45,121 nt of DNA from an uncultured Bacilli bacterium (GCA_947627995.1 CANQYE010000009.1:1-45121); one strand, 5' to 3'. Shown: positions 1 through 12,091, numbered from the stretch's first letter. The notes: generated by a model not told the origin, from the sequence alone. Program-made: numbers and translations.

Positions 1-3000
1 TTATCTACAAATCTACTAAATACTTGATTAGGCTCATTTTTATTTTTAATAGTATCTAAATTTAAGTCTTTTATATCTTTTAAAGTTTCTCCGGTTTCTG
101 ATTCATAATCTTCCTCATCAATAGTTACTATAATATTAAACTTAGGTTCTATAGTTGTATTTTCGTTAAAAGTGTGATCTAATACATCTTCTATATTATC
201 ACCAACATTATAACCTTTAAAATTAAATCCTTCCTTGTCTTTTAATGTCTCTAATTCTTCTTTAATTGCTTTTTGAGTATCAGAATCTAAATCAGATAGC
301 TTGCCACCTTCTTTTATTGTGTAAGTCTTATTTCCAATAGTAACATCAACATTATAAGTAGCAGAAATGGTAGTAGATTCTGTAATTATTGTATTTTTTA
401 CATTTTCCTTATTTATGACTTCATTACCATTTATAATATATTTATCAAGTTGTTTGTTATCTTTCTCTAAACCATTTAAAGCATCTGTTAACTTAGCATT
501 ACTACTAATTGAATTACTTTCAACAACATAATAATCTTCATCATTATCTTTAATTTCTACTTTATAAGATACTTTTGCAGTTATATAAATATGTTTATTA
601 AATGCCTTATCTAAAAGTTCACTTTCTTGTTCTTCAGTAAATTCTTGATAAGTATTAGTTTCCCAGTATGAATAAAATTTTCTTCCTTTATCAGTATTAG
701 TCGCAGATTTTTTTAATTTTGTAAGTGCAGTTTTTATATCTTCTTCATGTTCATTTAAATTTTTTCCTTTATAGACTTTAAATCCTACATGAGTTTCAGG
801 TTGATTACTTTGAGGATTATCATAATTTTCAACTATAATAACATCATAATGATATAATCCTTCAATTGTAATATCTTCTGTTATTTCAGAAGGAATTTCT
901 TCGTTTTTACTACCACTTATAATTAGCTTTTCAAAATGTAAATTTTCTCCATTATTTTCTTCTGTTGGCAATATATCAGTTCTTAATTTATCAAGAGCTT
1001 CTTGAGCTTTTTTAGAAGCTAGATAACTCAAATCTTTTAAAGCACTTATATCTTTTCCTTCTTCAACCTTATATTTACCTGCTACATCTTCTCTATCATC
1101 TTTAATTGTAACATAAGCATAATATTTAGGTGTTAAAGTAATAGACTTTTCAATTATTGTATTTTCTTTAAATTCTTCATCTGTATCATCTATTACAAAT
1201 CTAGAAAATCTTTCTTCTTTATCATCACTATCATTATATTTTTGATATTTAGCTATTGCATAATTATCTGTATCAGCAGTCTCTATATCTTTTAAAGTTT
1301 TACCTGTATCTATTGTAAATGTTTTATCTTTACCACCACAAACATCATCAACGCACTTTATAGTTACTATTGCATTATACTCAGCATAAATAGTAGTATT
1401 TTTAGAAAGTTTTTGTTTCATTATTGTATCATTAATAATTGTATCGGCATTATCTTTTGTAGCAGCAACTAAAACATCTCCTACAACAAAACCATTAAAA
1501 TTTTTCTCTCCGGCATCAGTTACTAATTGTTTTAAAGCTTTTTTTATCTCACTTTCTTTTTCTGTTAAACTATCTAAACTTTGGCCCTCATCTATATTAT
1601 AAGATTTTTCTCCTATTTTTATTTCAATTTTATAAACAGGTTTAATTGTAGTACTTTTATCTATAATAGTTTCATCTTCACCAGAAATTTTTATAACATT
1701 TCCTTCACTATCTACGAATCGATTAAAAGTTTTATCATTAACTTTTTTTTCTTTAAGAGCCTTCATAGCATCTACTAAACTTTCATCTTCTGCTTGATAT
1801 TTTTTACCTGTAGAAATTTTTTGCCCTTCTTCTACTCTATACTCATCATCAGCTAATTTTACTATAGCATAATGTTTTGTAATAAGTTCTATATTTTCAT
1901 TAATTGGACTTTTTTCATCAAAAGTTTCGTTATTATTTTTATAAACTAATCTAGAAAACTCTTTTTCACTTTTATTATTTAACTTAGCATCATTATATTC
2001 TTCTAGTGTTCCTGTATATTCCTCATCTGCATGAGTTCCTATTTTTTCAACAGTGTCGCCAGCGTCTAATTCAAACTCTTTTTCATTTACTTTTACTGTA
2101 ACAGTATGAACTGCTTCAACTATAACATCTTCTGTTATTGCATATTTCTTTAAATTATCAATTTCATCTTTTTTAACAGTATAAGAAATAGAGCCGCCAG
2201 TTTTACTATGCATAATATAGCCTTTTAAATTTTGACTTTTATTTACTAATTTTTCAAGTTTTTCATCAATACCTTCAATATCTGCTAAAGTTTGTCCTTC
2301 TTCTAAAATTATTGGTTCATCACTACCAATTGTTACTTTAACTTCTTTAACGAATTTAGAATATAAATCTTTATTTACACCAGATTGAGCTTTAGGATAA
2401 TCTTCTCCTTGTTTTTCATATAAAGTGTTATATTCTTTATCTTCAAACCATCCTTTAAATTTATATCCTTCAATTTGTGTATATCTTTCATCTGTTAGTT
2501 CGGTAATTGATGTATTATTATCATAAATTTTAATTTCGCCATTACCATCTTTATCATATATTCCAATAACAGCCGCATTATTTAGCACACTATATAAACG
2601 ATCTATTGAAATATTTTCAGCTTGTATTTCAGTATGATTTGCATCTACAATTGCATCATAAATACTTGATGAATTATCAACTTTAACCATATTATTATTG
2701 CTTGATTTAGTAGTATCTTCAAAAGCAAAGATTATATTAGATCTACTTTTTGAATCTTGTTCAAGTTTATCAGCAATCTTACTACCATTTTTAATGTCAA
2801 TAGTTACATTCTTGCTTCCATTTTTAAATGAAAACATTTTTATTGGTCCATCATTAGAAGGAATAGAACCATATACAATAGAGTTATCTATATTTATGTT
2901 AAGAGTATCTTGATTATCAATTATAATTGACTCTTTATCAGTATAACTAATAGAAGGTCCACTAATTTCTGATTGATTTTTTATATTTAATTGATTATTT

Positions 3001-3644
3001 TTGCCATCTTTTAAATTAATAGCAGTTCTACCTATTACCATTGTATTATCAATTGTAAGAATAACATTATTTGCATTAATATCAACCCCATAATGAATTC
3101 CCGGTTTTGCTAACTCAGAATTACTAACATTTATCTTTGCATTATTAGCATTTTTAGTAATATCTAATACTTTAGCATCATGTATAGGATATTTTTTAGT
3201 ATTTCCATCTGCTCTTAAAATACCTCTTATAATAACATTATCAATATTAACTTCAGCATTACTATCAACTTGAATATATATAAAATTAGGCTCAACTTGA
3301 ATCATAGATGATGCATAATTATTTAAGTTAACTTTTGAAGATTCTTTTGTTATTTTAAAAGGAACATCGACTATTGTCTTATTTCCAGCGCCTTTTATAG
3401 TAAGACTTTTGTCAATTTCAATAGTTTTATTTTGAATATCATCACTAGTATAAGATCCCGCTTTTAAAAGTAAAATATCTCCGTCACTTGCAGCTTGTAC
3501 TGCTTTTTTCAAAGTACCTGCACCTGGTTCTACTTCTATTGTTTTTGAATCAGCAAAAACATTTGGAATTATAGTAATACCAATTGCAACTCCGATTAAT
3601 AAAAGAAATGATAAAATAATTCCTTTCCATTTTATTTTTTTCAT
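1..3644 (-). CDS. Large secreted repeat-containing surface protein (3' end beyond window)
   Basis: An open frame of about 1214 codons runs from ATG at 3644 off the left edge, so the C-terminus is not seen. A perfect AAGGAGG lies six bases before the ATG. Residues 1-31 form a signal peptide (basic start, long hydrophobic core, VFA before DSK). Residues about 32-300 are Asn/Ile-rich and look like a right-handed parallel beta-helix of the pectate-lyase type. About ten degenerate units of 75-100 residues follow, each with a VTI-x-(5-8)-Y-x-V-x-EGxxL start, a F-x-RF or F-x-GF core and a NTTI-x-x-x-Y end, resembling Listeria-Bacteroides (InlB B-type) repeats. A role in adhesion or as a surface stalk is inferred. 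The neighbouring sortase suggests, but does not show, a cell-wall sorting signal in the missing C-terminus. Confidence 0.8.
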   Translation of the reverse strand, partial: MKKIKWKGIILSFLLLIGVAIGITIIPNVFADSKTIEVEPGAGTLKKAVQAASDGDILLLKAGSYTSDDIQNKTIEIDKSLTIKGAGNKTIVDVPFKITKESSKVNLNNYASSMIQVEPNFIYIQVDSNAEVNIDNVIIRGILRADGNTKKYPIHDAKVLDITKNANNAKINVSNSELAKPGIHYGVDINANNVILTIDNTMVIGRTAINLKDGKNNQLNIKNQSEISGPSISYTDKESIIIDNQDTLNINIDNSIVYGSIPSNDGPIKMFSFKNGSKNVTIDIKNGSKIADKLEQDSKSRSNIIFAFEDTTKSSNNNMVKVDNSSSIYDAIVDANHTEIQAENISIDRLYSVLNNAAVIGIYDKDGNGEIKIYDNNTSITELTDERYTQIEGYKFKGWFEDKEYNTLYEKQGEDYPKAQSGVNKDLYSKFVKEVKVTIGSDEPIILEEGQTLADIEGIDEKLEKLVNKSQNLKGYIMHSKTGGSISYTVKKDEIDNLKKYAITEDVIVEAVHTVTVKVNEKEFELDAGDTVEKIGTHADEEYTGTLEEYNDAKLNNKSEKEFSRLVYKNNNETFDEKSPINENIELITKHYAIVKLADDEYRVEEGQKISTGKKYQAEDESLVDAMKALKEKKVNDKTFNRFVDSEGNVIKISGEDETIIDKSTTIKPVYKIEIKIGEKSYNIDEGQSLDSLTEKESEIKKALKQLVTDAGEKNFNGFVVGDVLVAATKDNADTIINDTIMKQKLSKNTTIYAEYNAIVTIKCVDDVCGGKDKTFTIDTGKTLKDIETADTDNYAIAKYQKYNDSDDKEERFSRFVIDDTDEEFKENTIIEKSITLTPKYYAYVTIKDDREDVAGKYKVEEGKDISALKDLSYLASKKAQEALDKLRTDILPTEENNGENLHFEKLIISGSKNEEIPSEITEDITIEGLYHYDVIIVENYDNPQSNQPETHVGFKVYKGKNLNEHEEDIKTALTKLKKSATNTDKGRKFYSYWETNTYQEFTEEQESELLDKAFNKHIYITAKVSYKVEIKDNDEDYYVVESNSISSNAKLTDALNGLEKDNKQLDKYIINGNEVINKENVKNTIITESTTISATYNVDVTIGNKTYTIKEGGKLSDLDSDTQKAIKEELETLKDKEGFNFKGYNVGDNIEDVLDHTFNENTTIEPKFNIIVTIDEEDYESETGETLKDIKDLNLDTIKNKNEPNQVFSRFVD

Positions 3645-3695
3645 ATTTTTCCTCCTTTTAATTTAATTACATATAATTTCTCTGTACTTATAATA

Positions 3696-3724
3696 AGTAT
3701 ATCATTTATATTATTTTTGGTCAA
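3696..3724 (-). promoter_or_regulatory. Promoter of the surface protein gene
   Basis: On the minus strand TTGACC (3724-3719) and TATACT (3701-3696) are separated by exactly 17 bases, with a TGn extension before the -10. The predicted start site lies about 45 bases before the ATG at 3644. Confidence 0.7.
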
Positions 3725-3825
3725 TTTTAAAAAAAAGAATATAAACCCAAAATATTCCATTTTATATAAAAAAGTGCCATAGACTTCTTTTTTAAAATTT
3801 GTTACACTATTTTTAGGTGATTATA

Positions 3826-4542
3826 TTGAAAAAAAAAAGAAAATTAAAGAAAAAAATTGTACTTCTTTTTCTTAGTGTTCTTATTATTTTTATTATTTCA
3901 TTAGTATTAGGATTATTTTTGCATCAAGAAGAAGTAAAAAAAGTTACTGAACAAAAAATTAAAAAAAAAGAAAAAATATATAAAAGTCGAATTTCAATTT
4001 TAAAAGAACTTTATCAAAATGAAGATATTATTGTAGAACTCAGTATTCCTTCTTTAGACTTTAATGAAATTATTGTAAAAGGGAAAGATAATATTTATTA
4101 TTTAACACATGATATTCAAAAAAAAGAAAAAAAACAAGGAACAGCTTTTATGGATTATAGAACTTTAGAAATAGATACAGCTAAACAAATTAATATTTAT
4201 GGGCATAATTCTATAGATAGAGACTTGCCATTTGCAATATTAGAAAATTATCAAAAGGAAGATTTTTTTAAAGAACATCGCAACATTATTCTAAAAACAG
4301 AAAAAAATTATTATTCATATAAAATCTTTGCTGTTAGTAGAGTTCCAAAAAATTATGAAGAGCATATGATTATTGCATACGAAGGGGAAGAATTTTTAAA
4401 TCATGTAAACAAAATGCGTTCAAATGCTTTATTGGATACAAAAGAAAATATTACAAAAAATGATGATATATTAGTATTACAAACATGTCTTTTTGATCCT
4501 AAAGAATTCCTTTTAGTTTTTGCAAAAAAAATACAAACATAA
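3826..4542 (+). CDS. Class B-like sortase
   Basis: Sortases are membrane-anchored transpeptidases that cleave a sorting signal and attach the protein to peptidoglycan or a pilus. The TTG at 3826 is chosen as start because AGGTGA (3815-3820) lies five bases before it; the GTG at 3817 lies inside that site. This gives 238 residues: basic N-terminus, one membrane segment (about 11-32), then the sortase fold. Catalytic His127 is in IYGHN and Cys221 in LVLQTC, in the SrtB-like arrangement. The third catalytic residue, an Arg normally about ten residues after the Cys, is not visible: that stretch reads KEFLLVFAKK. A weak promoter (TAGACT 3780, TACACT 3803) is possible. A strong terminator follows. 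The gene diverges from the surface protein, a likely substrate. Confidence 0.85.
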   Translation: MKKKRKLKKKIVLLFLSVLIIFIISLVLGLFLHQEEVKKVTEQKIKKKEKIYKSRISILKELYQNEDIIVELSIPSLDFNEIIVKGKDNIYYLTHDIQKKEKKQGTAFMDYRTLEIDTAKQINIYGHNSIDRDLPFAILENYQKEDFFKEHRNIILKTEKNYYSYKIFAVSRVPKNYEEHMIIAYEGEEFLNHVNKMRSNALLDTKENITKNDDILVLQTCLFDPKEFLLVFAKKIQT

Positions 4543-4568
4543 AAACATTTTAAAATTTGCTTTTAAAA

Positions 4569-4600
4569 CCAGTCTAGTACAACTAGACTGGAATTTTTTT
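4569..4600 (+). terminator. Rho-independent terminator after the sortase
   Basis: A perfect 10-bp stem CCAGTCTAGT/ACTAGACTGG (4569-4578 and 4582-4591) with a 3-base loop is followed by AA and seven T. It lies 27 bases after the sortase stop. The rest of the 4543-4673 gap shows nothing else except the rpoC terminator. Confidence 0.9.
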
Positions 4601-4664
4601 ACTTACTTATATCTATTAATATACCTTGTATTTGAAATGTATTAATTAATTTTATTGAAAAATA

Positions 4665-4687
4665 AAAAAGCTATTAATTAGCTTTTT
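4665..4687 (-). terminator. Rho-independent terminator of rpoBC
   Basis: On the minus strand a 9-bp stem AAAAAGCTA/TAGCTTTTT (4687-4679 and 4673-4665) overlaps the rpoC stop codon and continues into a T-rich tract. Confidence 0.6.
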
Positions 4688-7600
4688 CATCTGTTAAAAA
4701 CTTTTCTTCTAAATATTCAGAAGGTTCATCATCCAAAAATTCTTTTTCTAGCATTACCTCAATATCACTATATTGTTTGGCTCCTGTACCAGCCGGAATT
4801 AACTTACCAATAATAACATTTTCTTTCAATCCTCTAAGCATATCAATTTTTCCTTTAATCGCAGCATCTGTTAAAACTCGGGTTGTTTCTTGGAATGAAG
4901 CAGCTGATAAGAAAGAATCTGTTTCTAATGATGATTTTGTAATTCCTAACATTACTGGTCTTCCTGTAGCTGGAACTCCACCATTTAAGATAACTGGCTT
5001 GTTACCATTTGTAAATTCACGCATTGATACTGTTAAACCAGAAACAAAATCAGTGTCTCCTTCATCAATAATTTTCATTTTATTAATCATTCGACGAACT
5101 ATAATTTCAATATGTTTATCAGATATATCTACACCTTGTGAACGATATACATTTTGTATTTCTTTTAAGATATACTCTTGAACAGTAATAGGATCAGTTA
5201 CTGCAAGTAACTCTTTAGGTGAAATAGCACCTTCAGATAACTTATCACCAGCATTAACTTTATCATTAACTTCTACTCTAACTTTTGCGCCATAATTTGT
5301 TAAATGTTCACGTGCTTCAACATCATTTTCAATAATAATTTTATATTTTCCAGATTTTTCTTCAATATTTGTAACTTTTCCAGATATCTCAGCAATAGTA
5401 GCTTTACCTTTTGGAATACGTGCCTCAAATAATTCTTCAACTCTTGGCAAACCTTGTGTAATATCTTCGCCACCAGCTACACCACCGGAATGGAATGTAC
5501 GCATTGTTAATTGTGTACCTGGTTCACCAATAGATTGGGCAGCCATGATACCTACAGCTTCACCTGTTTCAACTAGATTTCCAGTTGCTAGATTTCGGCC
5601 ATAGCATTTTTGACATACTCCATTTTCAGCTTTACATGTTAGAACAGATCTAATTTGAACTTTTTTAATTCCTGCGGCGTTAATTTTTGCTACTATATTT
5701 TCTGTGATCATCTCATCTTTTTCTAAAATAACTTCTTTAGTTTCTGGATTAATAATTTTAGTAGCACTATATCGTCCTAAAATTCTATCACCTAAAGATT
5801 CAATAATAGCTCCAGATTTTTCATCAACAAATTCATGAACCTCAAGTCCAGAAATGCTTCCACAGTCATATTCTTTAACAATTATGTCTTGTGCAACATC
5901 AACTAAACGTCTTGTTAAATAACCAGAATCCGCTGTACGTAATGCAGTGTCTGCACTACCTTTACGAGCACCATGTGTTGACAAGAAATAATCACTAATT
6001 GTAAGACCTTCTTTAAATGAGGTAGTTACCGGAATTTCTACATACTCACCACTTGGTTTAGCCATAAGTCCACGCATTCCAGCAAGTTGTGTAAATTGTC
6101 CAACACTACCACGGGCTCCAGAATTCATCATCATAAATATTGGATTATCAAAATTCTTTTCAGATATTTCCTTAAGTTCATCTTGAACTTCTTTTTTAGC
6201 ATTATCCCAAATAGAAATTACCTTACTAAATCTTTCAGATTCAGTAATTAAACCTCTTTGAAATTGTTTATTAATTTTATCAACGGCAGCCTTACTATCC
6301 TTAATAATTTGAGGTTTTTTCTTACTTACCATTATATCACTAGCTGAAAAAGTAAGACCAGCAATTGTAGAATATTTAAATCCTAAGTCTTTTAAATTAT
6401 CTAACATTAGTGAAGTTTCTGTAGTTTTATATCGTTTAAAAATTTGGGCTATAATATTTGATAAAGTTTTTTTATCAAATGGTTTTACAAGTTCCATTTC
6501 CGCAATTGCTTTTGGAATATTTGTCCCCATTTCTAAGAAAAATTTACTAGGTGTTATACCTTCGATATTTTCTTTAGTTGATTCATTTATATATGGGAAT
6601 GAATCAGGTAATATCTCATTAAAAATTAATTTACCAACAGTTGTTACTAAATAACAATTTCTTTGATTTTCTGTAAATAATTTATGTTTAAAACTTTTTA
6701 CTGGTACTGCTATTCTTGTATGAAGCGTTACTTCTTTTCTTTCATAAGCCATTATAGCTTCAGATGAATCTTTATAAACTTTAGCTTCATTTGGAAGACC
6801 TTTTTCTTCAATTGTTAAATAATAGTTACCTAATACCATATCTTGAGATGGTGTAACAATTGGTTTACCTTGTTTTGGATCCAAAATATTATTAGCTCCA
6901 AGCATTAAAATTCTTGCTTCAGCTTTAGCTTCTTCAGAAAGCGGAACATGAACAGCCATTTGATCCCCATCAAAATCGGCATTAAATGCTGCACATACTA
7001 AAGGATGTAAACGAATAGCTTTACCACCTACAAGTTTAGGTTCAAAAGCTTGGATTCCTAGTCTGTGTAAAGTCGGAGCACGGTTTAACATTACTGGATG
7101 TTCTGTTATAACATCTTCAACAATATCCCAAACACACTCGTCTTTATTTTCAATTAATTTTTTTGCACCTTTAATATTATGAGCAAGTCCTCTTTCAACT
7201 AACCCATTTATAACATGCGGTTTAAATAACTCTAATGCCATATCTTTAGGAATACCACATTGATACATTTTTAAATTTGGGCCAACAACTATTACTGAAC
7301 GACCAGAATAGTCAACACGTTTACCAAGCAAGTTTTGACGAAAACGTCCTTGTTTTCCTTTTAACATACTTGATAAAGACTTTAATGGACGATTACCTGC
7401 AGCAGTAACACTTCTACCACGACGACCATTATCAAATAATGAATCTACCGCTTCTTGAAGCATACGCTTTTCATTTTGAACAATAATTGTTGGTGCTCCT
7501 AAATCTAATAATTTCTTTAAACGATTATTTCTATTAATTATACGACGATATAAATCATTTAAATCACTAGTTGCAAAACGTCCCCCATCAAGTTGAATCA

Positions 7601-8321
7601 TTGGACGAAGTTCTGGAGGAATTACTGGTAAAACATCTAATACCATCCATTCAGGCTTATTTCCACTTTCTTGAAAAGAAACTAAACAATCTAAACGTTT
7701 TACTAAACGAATTCGTTTTTGACCAGTAAGCCCATCAAGTTCTTTTCTTAATGATTCTATTTCTGCATCAATATTAACATCTTTAAGTAGTTCTTTAATA
7801 GCTTCAGCACCCATACCTACTTTAAAAGTATTTCCGTATTTTTCATAATATTGACGATACTCTTTATCAGATAAAGTTTGTTTTTTTTCAAGAGGTGCCA
7901 TACCTGGATCAATAACTACATAAGATACAAAGTAAAGTACTTCTTCTAAATCTCTTGGAGACATATCAAGCACTAAGCCCATTTTAGAAGGGACACCTTT
8001 AAAAAACCATATATGTGAGCAAGGAGAAGCAAGCTCAATATGTCCCATACGTTCACGACGAACTTTAGAACGAGTTACTTCTACTCCACATCTATCACAA
8101 ATAACATTTTTATATCTTAATCTCTTATACTTACCACATGAACACTCAAAATCTTTTGTTGGTCCAAATATTTTTTCGCAAAACAACCCATCACGCTCAG
8201 GTTTTAAAGTACGATAATTGATAGTTTCAGGTTTTTTTACTTCACCATATGACCAGCTACGAATTTTTTCAGGTGAGGCAATACCTATTTTTATTCCTTT
8301 AAAATCATTAACAGCCATCAT
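4674..8321 (-). CDS. rpoC: DNA-directed RNA polymerase subunit beta'
   Basis: This is the 1215-residue beta' subunit, forming with RpoB the catalytic cleft of RNA polymerase; the length is normal for Bacilli. The N-terminal zinc site is Cys60, Cys62, Cys75 and Cys78. The catalytic Mg-binding motif NADFDGD is at 447-453. The second cysteine cluster ([12 protein letters not shown]) and the trigger-loop motif ([16 protein letters not shown]) are intact. The start ATG overlaps the rpoB stop as ATGA, and AGGTGA inside the rpoB end supplies the ribosome binding site; an ATG follows directly and could also be used. It is expressed with rpoB from the promoter at 11996-12024. Nothing looks broken. Confidence 0.99.
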   Translation of the reverse strand: MMAVNDFKGIKIGIASPEKIRSWSYGEVKKPETINYRTLKPERDGLFCEKIFGPTKDFECSCGKYKRLRYKNVICDRCGVEVTRSKVRRERMGHIELASPCSHIWFFKGVPSKMGLVLDMSPRDLEEVLYFVSYVVIDPGMAPLEKKQTLSDKEYRQYYEKYGNTFKVGMGAEAIKELLKDVNIDAEIESLRKELDGLTGQKRIRLVKRLDCLVSFQESGNKPEWMVLDVLPVIPPELRPMIQLDGGRFATSDLNDLYRRIINRNNRLKKLLDLGAPTIIVQNEKRMLQEAVDSLFDNGRRGRSVTAAGNRPLKSLSSMLKGKQGRFRQNLLGKRVDYSGRSVIVVGPNLKMYQCGIPKDMALELFKPHVINGLVERGLAHNIKGAKKLIENKDECVWDIVEDVITEHPVMLNRAPTLHRLGIQAFEPKLVGGKAIRLHPLVCAAFNADFDGDQMAVHVPLSEEAKAEARILMLGANNILDPKQGKPIVTPSQDMVLGNYYLTIEEKGLPNEAKVYKDSSEAIMAYERKEVTLHTRIAVPVKSFKHKLFTENQRNCYLVTTVGKLIFNEILPDSFPYINESTKENIEGITPSKFFLEMGTNIPKAIAEMELVKPFDKKTLSNIIAQIFKRYKTTETSLMLDNLKDLGFKYSTIAGLTFSASDIMVSKKKPQIIKDSKAAVDKINKQFQRGLITESERFSKVISIWDNAKKEVQDELKEISEKNFDNPIFMMMNSGARGSVGQFTQLAGMRGLMAKPSGEYVEIPVTTSFKEGLTISDYFLSTHGARKGSADTALRTADSGYLTRRLVDVAQDIIVKEYDCGSISGLEVHEFVDEKSGAIIESLGDRILGRYSATKIINPETKEVILEKDEMITENIVAKINAAGIKKVQIRSVLTCKAENGVCQKCYGRNLATGNLVETGEAVGIMAAQSIGEPGTQLTMRTFHSGGVAGGEDITQGLPRVEELFEARIPKGKATIAEISGKVTNIEEKSGKYKIIIENDVEAREHLTNYGAKVRVEVNDKVNAGDKLSEGAISPKELLAVTDPITVQEYILKEIQNVYRSQGVDISDKHIEIIVRRMINKMKIIDEGDTDFVSGLTVSMREFTNGNKPVILNGGVPATGRPVMLGITKSSLETDSFLSAASFQETTRVLTDAAIKGKIDMLRGLKENVIIGKLIPAGTGAKQYSDIEVMLEKEFLDDEPSEYLEEKFLTDEKAN

Positions 8322-11300
8322 ATTAAATCACCTTCACTTTCAAAACTCTCTACATCTCCTGGATACTCAAGATCATCAAGATCATCTTCAAATTCATCTT
8401 CAATTATTTCTTGCTCAGTATTAACAATTTCATCTTCAGAAGTTGAAATTGGTGTTGTATCAATTTCTTCAATTGTTATACTATCGTCTTTATCTTCAAT
8501 GTTTTCTAAATCTTTAAGTTCTACTAATTCATCATTAGTGTTAAGAATTTGAATATCTAAACCTAATGCTTGGAATTCTTTGATTAATACTCTAAAGCTT
8601 TCTGGAACACCTGCTTGATTTACTACTTTGCCTTTAACAAGCGATTCATATACTTTAACACGACCTATTACATCATCTGATTTAATAGTTAAAATCTCTT
8701 GTAAAATATGTGCTGCACCATAAGCATATAAAGCCCAAACTTCCATTTCTCCAAATCTTTGACCACCAAATTGAGCTTTTCCTCCAAGTGGTTGTTGAGT
8801 TACTAGGGAATAAGGTCCTGTACTACGAGCATGTAGTTTATCATCTACCATGTGATGTAACTTGATCATATACATTACACCAACAGATATTCTATTTTCA
8901 AAAGGTTCCCCAGTACGGCCATCATATAGTACCATTTTACCATCTTCATCCATACCAGCTTCGGCCATCATTTCTTTAATATCTTCTTCAGTGGCACCAT
9001 CAAATACTGGAGTGGCAACTTTACAATTTAATTTTTTTGCAGCCATACCTAAATGCAATTCTAAAATTTGTCCCAAATTCATACGTGAAGGAACACCTAA
9101 TGGATTAAGCATAACATCTACTGGAGTACCATCAGCCATATATGGCATATCTTCTTCTGGTAAGATTAAAGAAATTACACCTTTATTTCCGTATCGTCCT
9201 GCCATTTTATCTCCAACTTGAATTTTACGTTTTTGAATAATATAAACACGAATAACTTTAGAAACTCCAGGTGGAAGTTCATCAGAATTTTCTTTAGTAT
9301 AAACTTTAACATCATGAACAATTCCATCTGCACCATGATCTACTCTTAATGAAGTATCCCTTACTTCACGAGTTTTTTCACCAAATATAGCATGTAATAA
9401 TTTTTCTTCAGATGTTAATTCTTGAACACCTTTTGGTGTTACTTTACCTACTAAAATATCCCCTTCATGAACCTCTGTACCAATTCTTACGATTCCATTA
9501 GCATCTAAATTCTTACGAGAATCTTCTGAAACATTTGGAATATCTCTTGTAATTTCCTCTGGTCCTAATTTAGTATCACGACAATCAATATCATAATGCT
9601 CGATATGTAAAGATGTATAAACATCATCTTTAACTAAACGTTCATTTAATATTACTGCATCTTCATAATTATACCCATTAAAGGTCATAAAAGCAACTGT
9701 CATATTTTTTCCTAAAGCTAACTCTCCACCGTCTGTAGATGGACCATCAGCAATAACCATTCCGCGTGTAACTTTATCGCCTTTTTTTACAATTGGATGA
9801 TGATTAAAACATGATGCTGCATTGCTTCGCTCAAAATTAGCTAAATAATATGTATCTTTACCTTTTAAATTTTTAACTATGATTTTTTTAGCATCAGCAT
9901 ATTCTACTACCCCATCAGCTTTAGCAATAATTGTTGACCCCGAATCTCTAGCAGCGATATATTCAATTCCTGTACCAACAATTGGTGAATCTGTTTGTAA
10001 TAAAGGAACAGCTTGACGTTGCATATTTGCACCCATTAATGCACGAGTTGCATCATTGTGTTCAAGAAAAGGAACTAGAGATGTAGTAATAGAAACAATT
10101 TGGTTAGGAGCAACATCTAAGAAATTAATTTTAGATTTTTTAGCTAAAACATTTTCTCCGTTTAAACGAGCCATAACTTCATCTTCTACTATAATATCTT
10201 TATCATCAAGTTTAGTTGTAGCTTGGGCAATATAATAATCAGCTTCTTCATCTGCTGTTAAATAAACTATCTCATCTGTTGCCTTTGAATCAATTACTTT
10301 ACGATATGGAGTCATAATGAAGCCATATTCATTAACTTTAGCATATGAAGCTAAAGATGTTATAAGTCCGATATTTTGACCTTCAGGTGATTCAATTGGG
10401 CATAATCTTCCGTAATGGCTTTCGTTAACATCACGTACTTCCATACCAGCACGATCACGTGAAAGACCACCAGGTCCTAAAGAAGATAAACGTCTTTTAT
10501 CAGTTAATTCAGCTATTGGATTGATTTGATCCATGAATTTTGATAATTGTGAACTACCAAAGAATTCCTTTAAACATGCAGTTACGGGACGAATATTAAT
10601 TAAGCTTTTTGGTGTAACTGTTTCTATGTCTTGAGTAGACATACGTTCCCCAATAACTCTTTCCATACGAGCAATACCCGTTTTAAATTGATTTTGTACT
10701 AATTCTCCAACTTGGCGAACACGACGATTACCTAAATGATCTATTTCGTCGATATTTCCAATATTATCAAGTAAATTCAAATAATAAGATACTGAACCAT
10801 AAACATCAGAAATTGTTAATCGTTTAACATCAATGCTTTGATCGTTTCCAATAACTTTAATAATATGATCTTTATTTTCTTTATCATAAACCATAATTTC
10901 TTGAATCTTATTATATTGATCAAGTTCTTCATTTATTATTGTTTCATGTAAATTATACCCTTTTTCAAAAAGTGGGCGGATATTTTCAATAATATCTTTA
11001 GTTATAATTGTTCCTTTTTCTACAACAATATTTTTACCATCTTTAATATTTTCAGCAATCTTGCAGCCTAAAATACGATCTAAAACATTTAATTTTTTAT
11101 TAAATTTATAACGTCCAACTTTTGCTAAGTCATATCTAAATTTATCAAAGAATCTAGTAATTAATTGATTTTTTGCGCTATCTAAAGTAGCTGGTTCTCC
11201 TGGTCTTAATTTTTCAAAAATTTCAATTAATGCTTCATCGGTATTTTTAGTATTATCTTTTTCAAAAGTATTTTCTAAAAATCTATTTTCTCCAAACACA

Positions 11301-11926
11301 GCAATAATATCTTCATTAGATGAAAGGCCTAAAGCACGTAAAAGAGTAGTGATAGGGACTTTACGAGTTCTATCAATACGAACATATATAACATCTCTTG
11401 CATCAAGCTCATATTCTAGCCATGTACCTTTGTTAGGTATAATTTCACCAAATATTACAGAGCGTCCATTTTTATCTATTTCTCTTTTAAAATATATACT
11501 AGGACTACGAACAAGTTGTGATTGAATAACCCTTTCAACACCATTTATTATAAAAGTTCCAGATTCAGTCATTAAAGGCATATCGCCTAAAAATACTTCT
11601 TGTTCTTTAACTTCGCCAGTCTCATGCAAAAATAGTCTAACTTGCACTTTTAATGGCGCAGCATAACTAACCATTCTTTCTTTCGCTTCTTTAACTGAAT
11701 ATCTTGGTTCGTCAAATGAATAATCCCCAAATTCTACTGAGATTTTACCCGTAAAGTTTTCTACTGGGTTGATATCATCAAATACCTCTCTAATACCATT
11801 TTCCAAAAAATCTTGAAAAGAATCTTTTTGAATTGCTAATAAGTCGTTTAATTCTAAGGTACTTTTAATTTTAGAGAAAGTTCTACGTTCTCTATGGTCA
11901 CCAAATTTTTGTATTTTGTATGCCAC
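8318..11926 (-). CDS. rpoB: DNA-directed RNA polymerase subunit beta
   Basis: The 1202-residue beta subunit starts at GTG 11926, with GGGGTGA five bases upstream. The rifampicin-pocket segment from [10 protein letters not shown] to SSLGPGGL is complete. Aligned by eye to E. coli numbering, Gln513, Asp516 and Ser531 are kept, position 526 is Asp instead of His (residue 476, codon 10499-10501), 518 is Ile and 522 is Ala. The [13 protein letters not shown] motif of the active centre is present. The last 55 residues form a strongly acidic tail rich in Asp and Glu, more extended than in many relatives. The promoter lies at 11996-12024 with an untranslated leader of about 60 bases. Confidence 0.99.
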   Translation of the reverse strand: MAYKIQKFGDHRERRTFSKIKSTLELNDLLAIQKDSFQDFLENGIREVFDDINPVENFTGKISVEFGDYSFDEPRYSVKEAKERMVSYAAPLKVQVRLFLHETGEVKEQEVFLGDMPLMTESGTFIINGVERVIQSQLVRSPSIYFKREIDKNGRSVIFGEIIPNKGTWLEYELDARDVIYVRIDRTRKVPITTLLRALGLSSNEDIIAVFGENRFLENTFEKDNTKNTDEALIEIFEKLRPGEPATLDSAKNQLITRFFDKFRYDLAKVGRYKFNKKLNVLDRILGCKIAENIKDGKNIVVEKGTIITKDIIENIRPLFEKGYNLHETIINEELDQYNKIQEIMVYDKENKDHIIKVIGNDQSIDVKRLTISDVYGSVSYYLNLLDNIGNIDEIDHLGNRRVRQVGELVQNQFKTGIARMERVIGERMSTQDIETVTPKSLINIRPVTACLKEFFGSSQLSKFMDQINPIAELTDKRRLSSLGPGGLSRDRAGMEVRDVNESHYGRLCPIESPEGQNIGLITSLASYAKVNEYGFIMTPYRKVIDSKATDEIVYLTADEEADYYIAQATTKLDDKDIIVEDEVMARLNGENVLAKKSKINFLDVAPNQIVSITTSLVPFLEHNDATRALMGANMQRQAVPLLQTDSPIVGTGIEYIAARDSGSTIIAKADGVVEYADAKKIIVKNLKGKDTYYLANFERSNAASCFNHHPIVKKGDKVTRGMVIADGPSTDGGELALGKNMTVAFMTFNGYNYEDAVILNERLVKDDVYTSLHIEHYDIDCRDTKLGPEEITRDIPNVSEDSRKNLDANGIVRIGTEVHEGDILVGKVTPKGVQELTSEEKLLHAIFGEKTREVRDTSLRVDHGADGIVHDVKVYTKENSDELPPGVSKVIRVYIIQKRKIQVGDKMAGRYGNKGVISLILPEEDMPYMADGTPVDVMLNPLGVPSRMNLGQILELHLGMAAKKLNCKVATPVFDGATEEDIKEMMAEAGMDEDGKMVLYDGRTGEPFENRISVGVMYMIKLHHMVDDKLHARSTGPYSLVTQQPLGGKAQFGGQRFGEMEVWALYAYGAAHILQEILTIKSDDVIGRVKVYESLVKGKVVNQAGVPESFRVLIKEFQALGLDIQILNTNDELVELKDLENIEDKDDSITIEEIDTTPISTSEDEIVNTEQEIIEDEFEDDLDDLEYPGDVESFESEGDLI

Positions 11927-11995
11927 TTTTTCACCCCTATATCTAGATATTTTTTAGTTTTACGCACCCAAAAAAGAATACGTCACCAAGATATA

Positions 11996-12024
11996 ATTTT
12001 ATACTCGTTTTTGTGTTTTGTCAA
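11996..12024 (-). promoter_or_regulatory. rpoBC promoter
   Basis: On the minus strand TTGACA (12024-12019) and TAAAAT (12001-11996) are separated by exactly 17 bases. Transcription would start about 60 bases before the rpoB GTG. Confidence 0.75.
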
Positions 12025-12034
12025 TGCTTTAAAA

Positions 12035-12083
12035 CAAAAAAATAGAAAAACTTTCTAATTTTATTAAAAACTAGAGTTTTTCT
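12035..12083 (-). terminator. Terminator between the glucosaminidase-like gene and rpoB
   Basis: On the minus strand AGAAAAACT (12083-12075) can pair with AGTTTTTCT (12052-12044), followed by a T-rich tract (12043-12035). An overlapping shorter hairpin AAAAACTCTAGTTTTT is also possible. It separates the upstream gene from the rpoBC promoter. Confidence 0.5.
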
Positions 12084-12091
12084 AATAAAAT

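Noticed and set aside
4777-5181. Plus-strand 134-codon frame inside rpoC
   Set aside because: It is a shadow frame of a certain gene and has no ribosome site or family resemblance; the same applies to other frames antisense to rpoB, essC and the effector.
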